From: Streptomyces fumigatiscleroticus
GTDB taxonomy: Bacteria > Actinomycetota > Actinomycetes > Streptomycetales > Streptomycetaceae
Assembly: GCF_014647975.1 (NCBI RefSeq)
Contig: NZ_BMQF01000027.1
Location: forward strand, 1-64,000
Direction of reading: 5' to 3'
Length of the DNA stretch: 64,000 nucleotides
Position numbers and translations under genes: made by a program. Below the pieces are notes generated by a model, which searched no databases, had not been told where the DNA came from, and saw nothing but the letters and a program-made list of their open reading frames with translations. This document shows, one piece after another, positions 51,443 through 64,000 of the stretch (its first letter is position 1; every line of letters starts with the position of its first letter).

Positions 51443-52477
51443 TCAGGGGCGATTGCGCTCACCCGGCGCCGAAGCGGTCGAACCGCGCACCACCAGCTCG
51501 GGCATGAACACGAACTCGCTGTGCGGGGCGGGGGTTCCGCCGATCTCCTCCAGCAGCGTGCGCACCGCGGCCTGGCCCATCGCGGGGACCGGCTTGCGGA
51601 TCGTGGTCAGGGGCGGGTCGGTGAAGGCGATCAGCGGGGAGTCGTCGAAGCCGACCACCGAGATGTCCTTGGGCACGTCCAGGCCGCGCTGCCGGGCCGC
51701 CCGTATCGCGCCCAGCGCCATCATGTCGCTGGCGCAGACCAGCGCGGTGCAGTCGCGTTCGATCAGCGCCGTGGCGGCTGCCTGGCCGCCCTCCAGGGTG
51801 TAGAGGGAGTGCTGGACGAACTCCGTCTCGGCGGTCTCCGCGGTCAGGCCCAGCTGCTCCTGCACCGCGCGGACGAAGCCCTCGATCTTGCGCTGCACGG
51901 GGACGAAGCGCTTGGGGCCCAGGGCCAGGCCGATACGGGTGTGGCCCAGGGAGACCAGGTGTGTCACCGCGAGCGTCATCGCCGCGCGGTCGTCGGGGGA
52001 GATGAACGGCGCCTGCACCTTCGGCGAGAAGCCGTCGACCAGCACGAAGGGCACGCCCTGGGCGCGCAGCTGGTCGTAGCGCTGCATGTCGGCAGTGGTG
52101 TCCGCGTGCAGTCCGGAGACGTAGATGATGCCGGCGACCCCGCGGTCCACCAGCATCTCCGTCAGCTCGTCCTCCGTGGAGCCGCCCGGGGTCTGGGTGG
52201 CCAGCACGGGGGTGTAGCCCTGGCGGGTCAGTGCCTGGCCGATGACCTGGGCCAGGGCCGGGAAGATGGGGTTCTCGAGTTCGGGCGTGATGAGTCCGAC
52301 CAGGCCCTCGCTGCGCTGGCGCAGGCGTACGGGGCGCTCGTAGCCCAGGACGTCCAGGGCGGCCAGGACGGACTGACGGGTGGTGGCGGCGACGCCCGGC
52401 TTTCCGTTGAGGACCCGGCTGACGGTCGCTTCGCTCACCCCCGCCTGGGCGGCGATGTCGGCAAGCCGTGTGGTCAC
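51443..52477 (-). CDS. malR: MalR, LacI-family repressor of maltose utilisation
   Basis: A 344-residue LacI-family regulator. The HTH is LADIAAQAGVSEATVSRVLN (residues 4-23), with the hinge KPGVAATTRQSVLAALDVLGY. The periplasmic-binding-like domain follows (VGLITPELENPIFPALAQVI). I chose GTG 52477; the frame is open to an ATG at 52570 that adds an Arg/Thr-rich extension. It sits divergent from malE, and the malR/malEFG arrangement matches the characterised Streptomyces system, where MalR represses malEFG and maltose or maltotriose relieves it. CTTGCA repeats lie in the intergenic region. Confidence 0.93.
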   Translation of the reverse strand: MTTRLADIAAQAGVSEATVSRVLNGKPGVAATTRQSVLAALDVLGYERPVRLRQRSEGLVGLITPELENPIFPALAQVIGQALTRQGYTPVLATQTPGGSTEDELTEMLVDRGVAGIIYVSGLHADTTADMQRYDQLRAQGVPFVLVDGFSPKVQAPFISPDDRAAMTLAVTHLVSLGHTRIGLALGPKRFVPVQRKIEGFVRAVQEQLGLTAETAETEFVQHSLYTLEGGQAAATALIERDCTALVCASDMMALGAIRAARQRGLDVPKDISVVGFDDSPLIAFTDPPLTTIRKPVPAMGQAAVRTLLEEIGGTPAPHSEFVFMPELVVRGSTASAPGERNRP

Positions 52478-52902
52478 AGGGTGCGACTGTACCGGCCGTG
52501 TGTCGCCTTGCACACCGGCCGGACGCCTGGTGCGCACCGTGGAACGGCTCGCTGCGGGTTGCTGCGTCATCGCGATCCCTCATGTCGTGGTCGGCGTCCG
52601 GTCCGCAACGGATGATCCCCCGCGGTGGAAACGTGTGGCAAGTGCTTGCAGAGTCTTGCACAAGTGTGCGGATGCCCGCCGGACAGCCGGAAATCCGGGT
52701 CTCGCGGCGGTCGAGAGTGGATCACGGAGGAGTAACTTCCGGCAGCCCTTGCATTTTTTTTCTGCAAGGTCTTTCGAAACGCTTACAACGCTGTTACGTT
52801 CACGTCGCCCGGCGGCCGCAACGGCGCAGTCGGCAAGTCGGCAGGCAAGGCGGACGGGACCGCCCCCTGCACCACACGGGCTTTCACCCTCAAGGAGAAC
52901 TC
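52478..52902. promoter_or_regulatory. malR-malE divergent control region
   Basis: 425 bp. CTTGCA occurs at 52645-52650 and 52655-52660 with a 10-bp period. CCTTGCA (52747-52753) and TGCAAGG (52763-52769) make a perfect inverted repeat around nine mostly T bases. It is followed directly by CTTTCGAAACGCTTAC (palindrome TTTCGAAA), the kind of site LacI-family MalR is known to bind. AAGGAG lies before malE. Confidence 0.75.
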
Positions 52903-54171
52903 ATGCGGCGTGGCATAGCGGCCACCGCGCTGGTGGCGTCCCTCGCCCTCACGGCGACGGCCTGCAACGAAGGCGACAGCGGCGACTCGGCCGACGGACC
53001 GGTCACCATCACCTACTGGGACACCTCCAACGCCACCAATGAGGCGCCGACCTACAAGGCCCTGGTCGAGGAGTTCGAGGCCGCCAACAAGGGCATCAAG
53101 GTCAACTACGTCAACGTCCCCTTCGACCAGGCGCAGAACAAGTTCGACACCGCCGCCGGCGCCACCGGCGCCCCGGACGTGCTGCGCGCCGAGGTCGGCT
53201 GGACGCCCGCCTTCGCCAAGAAGGGCTACTTCCTGCCGCTGGACGGCACCGAGGCCCTCGCGGACCAGGACAAGTTCCAGTCCAGCCTGATCGAGCAGGC
53301 CCAGTACGAGGGCAAGACCTACGGCGTGCCGCTGGTCACCGACACCCTCGCCCTGGTCTACAACAAGGAGCTCTTCAAGAAGGCCGGCGTCGAGGTCCCC
53401 AAGACCTGGGGCGACCTGAAGAAGGCCGCCGCCACCATCAAGGACAAGACCGGCGTCGACGGCTACCTGGGCTCCACCGCGGGCTACTACGGGCAGCCGT
53501 TCCTCTACGGCGAGGGCACCGACACGGTCGACGCCGACGCCAAGAAGATCACCATCGACTCCGCCGAGGCCAAGAAGGCCTACCAGACCTGGCTCGGCCT
53601 CTTCGACGGCAAGGGCCTGGCCAAGGCCGACACCACCGCCGACGCCTACGCCCACAAGCAGGACGCGTTCGTCAACGGCAAGGTCGCCGCGATCATCGAG
53701 GGTCCCTGGGAGATCACCAACTTCTACAAGGGCTCCGCGTTCAAGGACAAGAACAACCTGGGGATCGCGACCGTCCCGGCCGGCTCCACCGGCAAGGCGG
53801 GCGCCCCGACCGGCGGCCACAACCTGTCGGTCTACGCGGGCTCGGACGAGGCGCACCAGAAGGCCGCGCTGAAGTTCGTCAACTTCATGACCTCGGCCAA
53901 GTCGCAGGAGACCGTCGCCCTGAAGAACTCCACGCTGCCGACGCGCGAGGACGCCTACACCACCGAGGTCAAGGCCGACCCGGGCATCGCCGGCTACCAG
54001 ACGGTGCTGGCCGCCGCCCAGCCGCGCCCGGCGCTGCCGGAGTACAGCTCCCTGTGGACCCCGCTCGACGACGAGCTGCCCAAGATCGCCAGCGGCAAGG
54101 AGTCCCTGGACAAGGGGCTGAGCAACGTCGAGACCGCGTTCACCAAGCTGGTGCCGGACTTCAGCAAGTGA
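52903..54171 (+). CDS. malE: MalE, maltodextrin-binding lipoprotein
   Basis: A 422-residue solute-binding lipoprotein. The signal ends with LTATAC (Cys21). The mature part begins VTITYWDTSNATNEAP, and LPTREDAYTT and LPEYSSLWTPLDDELP lie near the end, characteristic of Streptomyces maltose-binding proteins. It captures maltose or maltodextrins at the membrane and delivers them to MalFG. ATG 52903 follows AAGGAGAA. First gene of malEFG; a strong hairpin follows and may stabilise its message. Confidence 0.95.
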   Translation: MRRGIAATALVASLALTATACNEGDSGDSADGPVTITYWDTSNATNEAPTYKALVEEFEAANKGIKVNYVNVPFDQAQNKFDTAAGATGAPDVLRAEVGWTPAFAKKGYFLPLDGTEALADQDKFQSSLIEQAQYEGKTYGVPLVTDTLALVYNKELFKKAGVEVPKTWGDLKKAAATIKDKTGVDGYLGSTAGYYGQPFLYGEGTDTVDADAKKITIDSAEAKKAYQTWLGLFDGKGLAKADTTADAYAHKQDAFVNGKVAAIIEGPWEITNFYKGSAFKDKNNLGIATVPAGSTGKAGAPTGGHNLSVYAGSDEAHQKAALKFVNFMTSAKSQETVALKNSTLPTREDAYTTEVKADPGIAGYQTVLAAAQPRPALPEYSSLWTPLDDELPKIASGKESLDKGLSNVETAFTKLVPDFSK

Positions 54172-54177
54172 GCGGGC

Positions 54178-54220
54178 GTGGCCGCCGGAGCCCCCGGGGA
54201 ACCGGGGGTGCGGCGGCCAC
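54178..54220 (+). terminator. long hairpin between malE and malF
   Basis: Outer stem GTGGCCGCC/GGCGGCCAC and inner stem CCCCCGG/CCGGGGG (54191-54197 and 54202-54208) with loop GGAA. It is 6 bases after the malE stop. As in other binding-protein operons, it likely causes partial termination or protects the malE message so more MalE than MalFG is made. Confidence 0.75.
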
Positions 54221-54274
54221 CGGCCTGTGCGCCGTACCCCATGATCCGCAGGACTTCACAAAGGTTGTCGAACC

Positions 54275-55279
54275 ATGACAGTCGCCATCGACCGCGCGAC
54301 CGGCGAGCGCCGCGGTGACCGCGCCCCGCGGCCCGGCCTGGGCCAGCGCCTGAAGCACGGATACCAGAAGCACTGGTACGCCTACGCCATGATCGCGCCG
54401 GTGGCCGTCGTGCTCGGCGTCCTCGTGCTGTATCCGCTGGTGTACGGCCTCTACCTCACCCTGACCGACGCCAACAGCCTCAACTCCGCCCGCACCATCG
54501 GCGTCAACCACATCGACGCCACCTACAAGTTCATCGGCCTCGACAACTACGCCGACATCCTGTGGGGCCCGACCGCCTACGACCGGTTCTGGTCGCACTT
54601 CATCTGGACGATCGTCTGGACGGCGCTCTGTGTCGCGCTGCACTACTTCATCGGGCTCGGCCTGGCGCTGCTGCTCAACCAGAAGCTGCGCGGACGCACC
54701 TTCTACCGGCTCGTTCTCATCCTGCCGTGGGCCGTGCCGACCTTCGTCACCGTCTTCGGCTGGCGGTTCATGCTCGCCGACGGCGGCGTCATCAACGCCG
54801 GCCTCGACGCGCTGCACCTGCCGACGCCGCTGTGGCTGGAGGACACCTTCTGGCAGCGGTTCGCCGCGATCATGGTCAACACCTGGTGCGGTGTGCCGTT
54901 CATGATGGTCTCGCTCCTGGGCGGCCTTCAGTCCATCGACGCGAGCCTGTACGAGGCCGCCGAGATGGACGGCGCCAACGCCTGGCAGCGGTTCCGCTAC
55001 GTCACCCTGCCCGGACTCCGGACCGTCAGCTCCACCGTCGTGCTGCTCGGCATCATCTGGACCTTCAACCAGTTCGCCGTGATCTTCCTGCTGTTCGGCA
55101 ACACCGCACCCGAGGCGCAGATCCTCGTCACCTGGGCGTACCAGCTCGGCTTCGGACAGCAGCCGCGCGACTTCGCGCAGTCCGCGGCCTACGGCATCCT
55201 GCTGCTGGCCATCCTGATCGTCTTCACCTCCTTCTACCGCCGCTGGCTGAACCGCAATGAGCAGCAGCTCGCGATCTGA
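54275..55279 (+). CDS. malF: MalF, maltodextrin ABC permease
   Basis: A 334-residue permease with six or more hydrophobic helices. A basic cytoplasmic lead precedes the first helix (MIAPVAVVLGVLVLYPLVYG). The EAA loop that contacts the ATPase is EAAEMDGANAWQRFRYVTLP. The gene starts at ATG 54275, 103 bp after malE across the hairpin. It pairs with MalG; no malK is in the window. Confidence 0.94.
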   Translation: MTVAIDRATGERRGDRAPRPGLGQRLKHGYQKHWYAYAMIAPVAVVLGVLVLYPLVYGLYLTLTDANSLNSARTIGVNHIDATYKFIGLDNYADILWGPTAYDRFWSHFIWTIVWTALCVALHYFIGLGLALLLNQKLRGRTFYRLVLILPWAVPTFVTVFGWRFMLADGGVINAGLDALHLPTPLWLEDTFWQRFAAIMVNTWCGVPFMMVSLLGGLQSIDASLYEAAEMDGANAWQRFRYVTLPGLRTVSSTVVLLGIIWTFNQFAVIFLLFGNTAPEAQILVTWAYQLGFGQQPRDFAQSAAYGILLLAILIVFTSFYRRWLNRNEQQLAI

Positions 55280-55292
55280 GGCAGGGATTTCC

Positions 55293-56204
55293 ATGAGCAC
55301 GACCACTGTCGAGACCTCCGCCGCGGTGACCGGGGAGCGGCCCGCCCCGGCCCCGCCGGCCCGGGCGGACCGCCGCGGCAGGCGCGGCCTCGGGGCGACC
55401 CTGGCCTCCCACGGCATTCTGATCGTCGCGTCCCTCGTCGCGCTGTTCCCGATCGCCTGGCTGGTCTTCCTCTCGCTCGGCCCGGACAAGGACGACTATC
55501 TGCACCCCGGTCGGATCTGGGGGAAGATGACGTTCGACAACTACTCGTTCGTCCTCCAGAACACGAACTTCTTCGAGTGGCTGAAGAGTTCGCTGATCGT
55601 CTCGCTCGGCACCACGGTCATCGGCGTCCTGGTGGCCGCCACCACCGGCTACGCGGTCTCCCGCATGCGCTTCCCGGGTTACAAGAAGCTCATGTGGGTG
55701 CTTCTGGTCACCCAGATGTTCCCGATCGCCGTACTGATCGTGCCGATGTACCAGATTCTGTCCGAGCTCCAGCTCATCGACAGCTACCTTGGCCTCATCC
55801 TCGTCTACTGCTCGACCGCGGTGCCGTACAGCGCCTGGCTGCTCAAGGGCTACTTCGACACCATCCCGTTCGAGATCGACGAGGCCGGGCGCGTCGACGG
55901 GCTGACCCCCTTCGGCACGTTCTGGCGGCTGATCCTGCCGCTGGCCAAGCCCGGTCTCGCGGTCGCCGCGTTCTACAACTTCATCACCGCGTTCGGCGAG
56001 GTCGCGTTCGCCTCGACGTTCATGCTGGACGACAAGAAGTACACCTTCGCCGTCGGCCTGCAGAGCTTCGTCAGCCAGCACGACGCGCAGCGCAACCTGA
56101 TGGCCGCCACCGCGGTGCTGGTCGCGATACCGGTCTCCGCGTTCTTCTACCTGGTGCAGAGGAACCTGGTGACCGGCCTCACCGCGGGCGGCACGAAGGG
56201 CTGA
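55293..56204 (+). CDS. malG: MalG, maltodextrin ABC permease
   Basis: A 303-residue permease with six helices. After a disordered Thr/Ala/Pro/Arg lead, the core starts at LASHGILIVASLVALFPIAW. The EAA loop is IDEAGRVDGLTPFGTFWRLI. ATG 55293 lies 13 bp after the malF stop. MalFG need an ATPase; in Streptomyces this is the shared MsiK, encoded elsewhere. Two hairpins follow before the glucosidase gene. Confidence 0.94.
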   Translation: MSTTTVETSAAVTGERPAPAPPARADRRGRRGLGATLASHGILIVASLVALFPIAWLVFLSLGPDKDDYLHPGRIWGKMTFDNYSFVLQNTNFFEWLKSSLIVSLGTTVIGVLVAATTGYAVSRMRFPGYKKLMWVLLVTQMFPIAVLIVPMYQILSELQLIDSYLGLILVYCSTAVPYSAWLLKGYFDTIPFEIDEAGRVDGLTPFGTFWRLILPLAKPGLAVAAFYNFITAFGEVAFASTFMLDDKKYTFAVGLQSFVSQHDAQRNLMAATAVLVAIPVSAFFYLVQRNLVTGLTAGGTKG

Positions 56205-56221
56205 CGCCCGAAGCCGAGGAT

Positions 56222-56289
56222 CCCGCGCGCCCCCGGCGCGCGGGTGGCGGCCGCGGTACACATCCGACCCCGCTGCCACCGCGGCCGCC
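56222..56289 (+). terminator. tandem hairpins between malG and aglA
   Basis: First hairpin: perfect 10-bp stem CCCGCGCGCC/GGCGCGCGGG (56222-56231 and 56235-56244). Second: perfect 12-bp stem GGCGGCCGCGGT/ACCGCGGCCGCC (56246-56257 and 56278-56289) with a 20-base loop. They should reduce read-through into aglA. Confidence 0.75.
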
Positions 56290-56381
56290 TCCTCCCCTCC
56301 CGCCCCACGCCCATGACCCTGACCCTTCCCCCACGCCCGGCCCCGCCCGGGCGGGGGGACTCTCCTCCGACCAAGGACGCC

Positions 56382-58061
56382 ATGAGTCAGCACTCCGCCG
56401 CCCCGGGAACCGCCTCCGCCCTGGCCACCGTCACCAAGCGCCGCGACTGGTGGCGGGACGCGGTGATCTACCAGGTCTATCCGCGCAGCTTCGCCGACAG
56501 CAACGGCGACGGCATGGGGGATCTGGAAGGCGTACGTTCCCGACTGACGCATCTGCGCGACCTCGGCGTGGACGCCGTGTGGCTCAGCCCCTTCTACGCC
56601 TCGCCGCAGGCCGACGCCGGCTACGACGTCGCCGACTACCGGGCCGTCGACCCGATGTTCGGCACCCTGCTGGACGCCGACGCCCTGATCCGCGACGCCC
56701 ACGGACTGGGCCTGAGGATCATCGTCGACCTGGTCCCCAACCACTCCTCCGACCAGCACGAGTGGTTCAGGCGGGCGCTGGCCGAGGGGCCCGGCTCGCC
56801 GCTGCGGGAGCGGTACCACTTCCGCCCCGGCAAGGGCGAGAACGGCGAACTGCCGCCCAACGACTGGGAGTCCATCTTCGGCGGACCCGCCTGGACCCGG
56901 GTCACCGAGCCCGACGGCACGCCCGGCGAGTGGTACCTGCACCTGTTCGCGCCCGAGCAGCCCGACCTGAACTGGAACCACCCGGCCGTCGGCGACGAGT
57001 TCCGCTCCATCCTGCGGTTCTGGCTGGACATGGGCGTCGACGGCTTCCGCATCGACGTCGCGCACGGTCTGGTGAAGGCCGAGGGCCTGCCGGACCTGGG
57101 CTCCCACGAGCAGCTGAAGCTGCTGGGCAACGATGTCATGCCCTTCTTCGACCAGGACGGCGTGCACGAGATCTACCGCCAGTGGCGGACCATCCTCGAC
57201 GAGTACGCGGGCGAGCGCATCTTCGTCGCCGAGGCCTGGACCCCGACCATCGAGCGCACGGCCAACTACGTCCGCCCGGACGAGCTGCACCAGGCCTTCA
57301 ACTTCCAGTACCTGGGCACCTACTGGGACGCCGAGGAGCTGCGCCAGGTCATCGACCGCACCCTGGAGTCCATGCGCCCGGTCGGCGCCCCGGCCACCTG
57401 GGTGCTCTCCAACCACGACGTCACCCGGCACACCACCCGATTCGCCAACCCGCCCGGCCTCGGCACCCAGATCCGGCTGGCCGGCGACCGCGAGCTGGGC
57501 CTGCGCCGGGCCCGCGCCGCCACGCTGCTGATGCTGGCGCTGCCCGGCTCGGCCTATCTCTACCAGGGCGAGGAGCTGGGCCTGCCGGACGTCGTGGACC
57601 TGCCGGACGAGGTGCGCCAGGACCCGGCGTACTTCCGCGGGGCCGGCCAGGACGGCTTCCGCGACGGCTGCCGGGTGCCGATCCCGTGGACCCGCACCGG
57701 GCCGTCGTACGGCTTCGGCGACGGCGGCAGCTGGCTGCCGCAGCCCGAGGGCTGGGGCGAGCTGAGCGTCGAGGCGCAGACCGGTGTGCCCGGCTCCACC
57801 CTGGAGCTGTACCGCTCCGCGCTCGCCGTCCGCCGCGAGCAGCCCGATCTGGGGGCCGGCGACTCGGTGGAGTGGCTGCGGGCGCCCGAGGGCGTGCTGG
57901 CCTTCCGGCGCGGTGAGTTCGTCTGTGTCGCCAACACCACCGGCGAGTCGGTGGCGCTGCCGGCCTACGGCCGGGTGCTGCTGGCCAGCGGTGAGGTGAC
58001 CGAGGTGGACGGCGAGGCCAAGGTGCCGGGCGACACCACGGTGTGGTGGACCGCGGTCTGA
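56382..58061 (+). CDS. aglA: cytoplasmic GH13 alpha-glucosidase
   Basis: A 559-residue GH13 enzyme without a signal peptide. Conserved regions: DVGDY-like YDVADYRAVDPMFG, DLVPNHSS, GFRIDVAHG (nucleophile Asp225), FVAEAW (acid/base Glu284) and LSNHDVTRH (Asp346). YQVYPRSFADSNGDGMGDL is typical of oligo-1,6-glucosidase/alpha-glucosidase-type GH13. It cleaves imported maltodextrins to glucose. ATG 56382 has AAGGA five bases upstream; the frame is open to an ATG at 56313. Located at the end of the malEFG cluster behind two hairpins. Confidence 0.92.
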   Translation: MSQHSAAPGTASALATVTKRRDWWRDAVIYQVYPRSFADSNGDGMGDLEGVRSRLTHLRDLGVDAVWLSPFYASPQADAGYDVADYRAVDPMFGTLLDADALIRDAHGLGLRIIVDLVPNHSSDQHEWFRRALAEGPGSPLRERYHFRPGKGENGELPPNDWESIFGGPAWTRVTEPDGTPGEWYLHLFAPEQPDLNWNHPAVGDEFRSILRFWLDMGVDGFRIDVAHGLVKAEGLPDLGSHEQLKLLGNDVMPFFDQDGVHEIYRQWRTILDEYAGERIFVAEAWTPTIERTANYVRPDELHQAFNFQYLGTYWDAEELRQVIDRTLESMRPVGAPATWVLSNHDVTRHTTRFANPPGLGTQIRLAGDRELGLRRARAATLLMLALPGSAYLYQGEELGLPDVVDLPDEVRQDPAYFRGAGQDGFRDGCRVPIPWTRTGPSYGFGDGGSWLPQPEGWGELSVEAQTGVPGSTLELYRSALAVRREQPDLGAGDSVEWLRAPEGVLAFRRGEFVCVANTTGESVALPAYGRVLLASGEVTEVDGEAKVPGDTTVWWTAV

Positions 58062-58096
58062 CGGAGTCTCAGAAAGTTTAGGCCTCAATTTCGTAC

Positions 58097-58124
58097 GGCC
58101 CGCTGCCCTTTCGGGTGGCGGGCC
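58097..58124 (+). terminator. terminator after aglA
   Basis: GGCCCGC-TG-CCC paired with GGG-TG-GCGGGCC around loop TTTC, followed by CTTAAC. It lies 35 bp after the aglA stop. Confidence 0.8.
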
Positions 58125-58147
58125 CTTAACATCTGCGTCACCGCAAG

Positions 58148-58167
58148 GTTGCAAGAGATTGCAGCAA
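58148..58167. promoter_or_regulatory. MalR-like repeats upstream of the alpha-amylase gene
   Basis: TTGCAAGAGATTGCAGCAAG contains TTGCA twice with a 10-bp period (58148 and 58158) and overlapping GCAAG units. It lies about 65 bp upstream of the amylase ATG. The motifs repeat the CTTGCA/TGCAAG units of the malR-malE region, so common control by MalR is likely. Confidence 0.65.
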
Positions 58168-58230
58168 GAGGCTTCATGGCTGGAATCGCGGCCTTGCGCT
58201 CCCCGCCCTTCGATGGAGAAGGAACCCCAC

Positions 58231-59604
58231 ATGGCACGCAGATCCCTCTCGGGCGCGCTGGCCCTCGCGGCCGCCGCCCTTGTCATGACCCCGACGGTGG
58301 CGCACGCCTCCCCGCCCGGCACCAAGGACGTCACCGCCGTTCTCTTCGAGTGGAATTTCGCCTCGGTGGCCAAGGAGTGCACCAACACCCTGGGCCCGGC
58401 CGGCTACGGCTACGTCCAGGTCTCCCCGCCCGCCGAGCACATACAGGGCTCGCAGTGGTGGACGTCGTACCAGCCCGTCAGCTACAAGATCGCCGGCCGG
58501 CTGGGCGACCGCACCGCCTTCCGGAACATGGTGAACACCTGCCACGCGGCCGGTGTGAAGGTCGTCGTCGACACCGTCGTCAACCACATGTCGGCGGGCA
58601 GCGGCACCGGCACCGGCGGCTCGTCGTACACGAAGTACGGCTATCCAGGGCTGTACTCCTCCTACGACTTCGACGACTGCACCGCGCAGATCAGCAACTA
58701 CCAGGACCGGTACAACGTCCAGCACTGCGAGCTGGTCGGCCTGGCCGACCTGGACACCGGCGAGGAGTACGTCCGCAAGACCATCGCCGGGTACATGAAC
58801 GACCTGCTCTCGCTCGGCGTGGACGGCTTCCGCATCGACGCCGCCAAGCACATCGACGCCGCCGACCTGGCCGACATCAAGTCGCGGCTGACCGACACGG
58901 GCGCCTACTGGAAGCAGGAGGTCATCTACGGCTCCGGCGAGGCGGTCCAGCCCACCGAGTACACCGGCAACGGCGACGTGCAGGAGTTCCGCTACGCCTA
59001 CGACCTCAAGCGCGTCTTCAACAACGAGAACCTCGCCTACTTGAAGAACTACGGCGAGGGCTGGGGCTATATGAGCAGCTCGGTCGCGGGTGTCTTCGTC
59101 GACAACCACGACACCGAGCGCAACGGCTCCACGCTGAACTACAAGGACGGCGCCACCTACACCCTGGCCAACGTCTTCATGCTGGCCTGGCCCTACGGTG
59201 CTCCGGACATAAACTCCGGCTACGAGTGGTCCGACGCGGACGCGGGCCCGCCCAACGGCGGTTCGGTCGGCGCCTGCTGGCAGAACGGCTGGAAGTGCCA
59301 GCACGCCTGGCCGGAGATCAAGTCGATGGTCGCCTTCCGCAACGCCGTGCGGGGTGAGTCGGTGACCAACTGGTGGGACAACGGCGGTGACGCCATCGCC
59401 TTCGGGCGCGGCAGCAAGGGCTTCGTCGCCATCAACCACGAGTCGGGCTCGCTGACCCGTACCTACCAGACGTCCCTGCCCGCCGGGACCTACTGCAACG
59501 TCCAGAACAACACGACGGTGACCGTGAACAGCTCCGGGCAGTTCACGGCGACGCTCGGCTCCCACACGGCGCTGGCGGTCTACGCCTCCAAGTCGAGCTG
59601 CTGA
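58231..59604 (+). CDS. secreted alpha-amylase (GH13), lacking a starch-binding domain
   Basis: A 457-residue secreted amylase. ATG 58231 follows GAGAAGGAA, and the Sec signal ends near VAHASPPG. Catalytic residues: GFRIDAAKH (Asp203), IYGSGE (Glu237) and FVDNHDTERNG (Asp294). VVVDTVVNHMS and YVQVSPPAEHI are the Streptomyces/animal-type amylase signatures. Streptomyces amylases are often about 560 residues with a C-terminal CBM20; this one ends after domain C (ALAVYASKSSC), so it may bind raw starch poorly. It makes maltodextrins for MalEFG. Confidence 0.93.
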   Translation: MARRSLSGALALAAAALVMTPTVAHASPPGTKDVTAVLFEWNFASVAKECTNTLGPAGYGYVQVSPPAEHIQGSQWWTSYQPVSYKIAGRLGDRTAFRNMVNTCHAAGVKVVVDTVVNHMSAGSGTGTGGSSYTKYGYPGLYSSYDFDDCTAQISNYQDRYNVQHCELVGLADLDTGEEYVRKTIAGYMNDLLSLGVDGFRIDAAKHIDAADLADIKSRLTDTGAYWKQEVIYGSGEAVQPTEYTGNGDVQEFRYAYDLKRVFNNENLAYLKNYGEGWGYMSSSVAGVFVDNHDTERNGSTLNYKDGATYTLANVFMLAWPYGAPDINSGYEWSDADAGPPNGGSVGACWQNGWKCQHAWPEIKSMVAFRNAVRGESVTNWWDNGGDAIAFGRGSKGFVAINHESGSLTRTYQTSLPAGTYCNVQNNTTVTVNSSGQFTATLGSHTALAVYASKSSC

Positions 59605-59616
59605 GCAGTGCGCAGG

Positions 59617-59658
59617 CAAGGGTCGTGCAAGTCCTTTCCGTTACTTTCACGACCCTTG
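59617..59658. promoter_or_regulatory. palindromic element upstream of the amylase-pullulanase gene
   Basis: Perfect 11-bp inverted repeat CAAGGGTCGTG (59617-59627)/CACGACCCTTG (59648-59658) with a 20-base spacer. Spacer and flanks contain TGCAAG and CTTGC, as in the other mal sites. It may serve as both an amylase terminator and a MalR operator; the GTG start is 79 bp downstream, with AAGGAG before it. Confidence 0.65.
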
Positions 59659-59736
59659 CTGTAAGTGTTTCGCCGGTTGTACGGTCACGCGCGGGGTCGG
59701 ACCCGAATGAGCCGTAATCGCAAGGAGTTCACACCT

Positions 59737-64000
<4,264 letters not shown>

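Overview
The window is chromosomal DNA from an actinomycete, almost certainly a Streptomyces. GC is very high with strong third-position GC bias. Many genes start with GTG and overlap by four bases. Gene content is typical: an AfsR-type SARP regulator, Tat-exported PhoD and EfeB, glnA2 with glnE, and a malR/malEFG locus without its own ATPase. From memory the order matches the S. coelicolor chromosome around SCO2226-SCO2290 in reverse; I could not check this. I see no tRNA, rRNA, CRISPR array or prophage.

Layout. 1-1.65 kb is accessory: an IS5-family transposase whose end looks replaced, and an orphan gene with weaker GC3 bias. 1.65-16.4 kb is mixed housekeeping and accessory: MazG-like, DoxX, SnoaL-like, aldo/keto reductase, an FtsX/MacB-type ABC pair, PhoD phosphatase, a Gfo/Idh oxidoreductase, a Bcr/CflA pump coupled to a beta-lactamase-fold gene, an Rsm22-like methyltransferase, TetR, GDPD and a Prim-Pol-like protein. 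16.4-23.4 kb is an iron/heme region: efeO-efeB-efeU plus a lipoprotein gene, then a collapsed heme-uptake locus (half of an hmuV-like ATPase abutting a probable HtaA-type C-terminal anchor), and an intact heme oxygenase. Both efeO and the heme oxygenase carry DtxR/IdeR-type iron boxes. 23.4-28.3 kb holds map, sialidase, an F420-dependent NADP reductase, an M50 protease and small proteins.

28.4-42 kb holds the AfsR-like regulator, a DrrAB-like ABC pair whose upstream region carries 11-bp iterons, panB, a DHA2 pump with a TetR regulator, a membrane endonuclease/phosphatase-fold protein, a DHA1 pump with a palindromic leader, a 465-bp array of 60-bp repeats, and nadE. 42-50.4 kb holds a secreted S53 peptidase, a DUF3105/DUF305 pair, glnA2 and glnE.

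51.4-64 kb is a maltodextrin locus. It contains malR (LacI family), malEFG, a cytoplasmic alpha-glucosidase, a secreted alpha-amylase and a very large secreted amylase-pullulanase that runs off the right edge. Starch and pullulan are cut outside the cell, MalEFG imports the maltodextrins (the ATPase must be supplied elsewhere, as MsiK does in Streptomyces) and the glucosidase finishes inside. CTTGCA/TGCAAG repeats before malE, before each extracellular enzyme and in the malR leader suggest one MalR regulon. Strong hairpins between malE, malF and aglA probably set relative expression.

Nothing here is clearly a new defence or biosynthetic system. The most notable items are the collapsed heme locus, the SARP-like iterons, the 60-bp repeat array and the palindromic pump leader.
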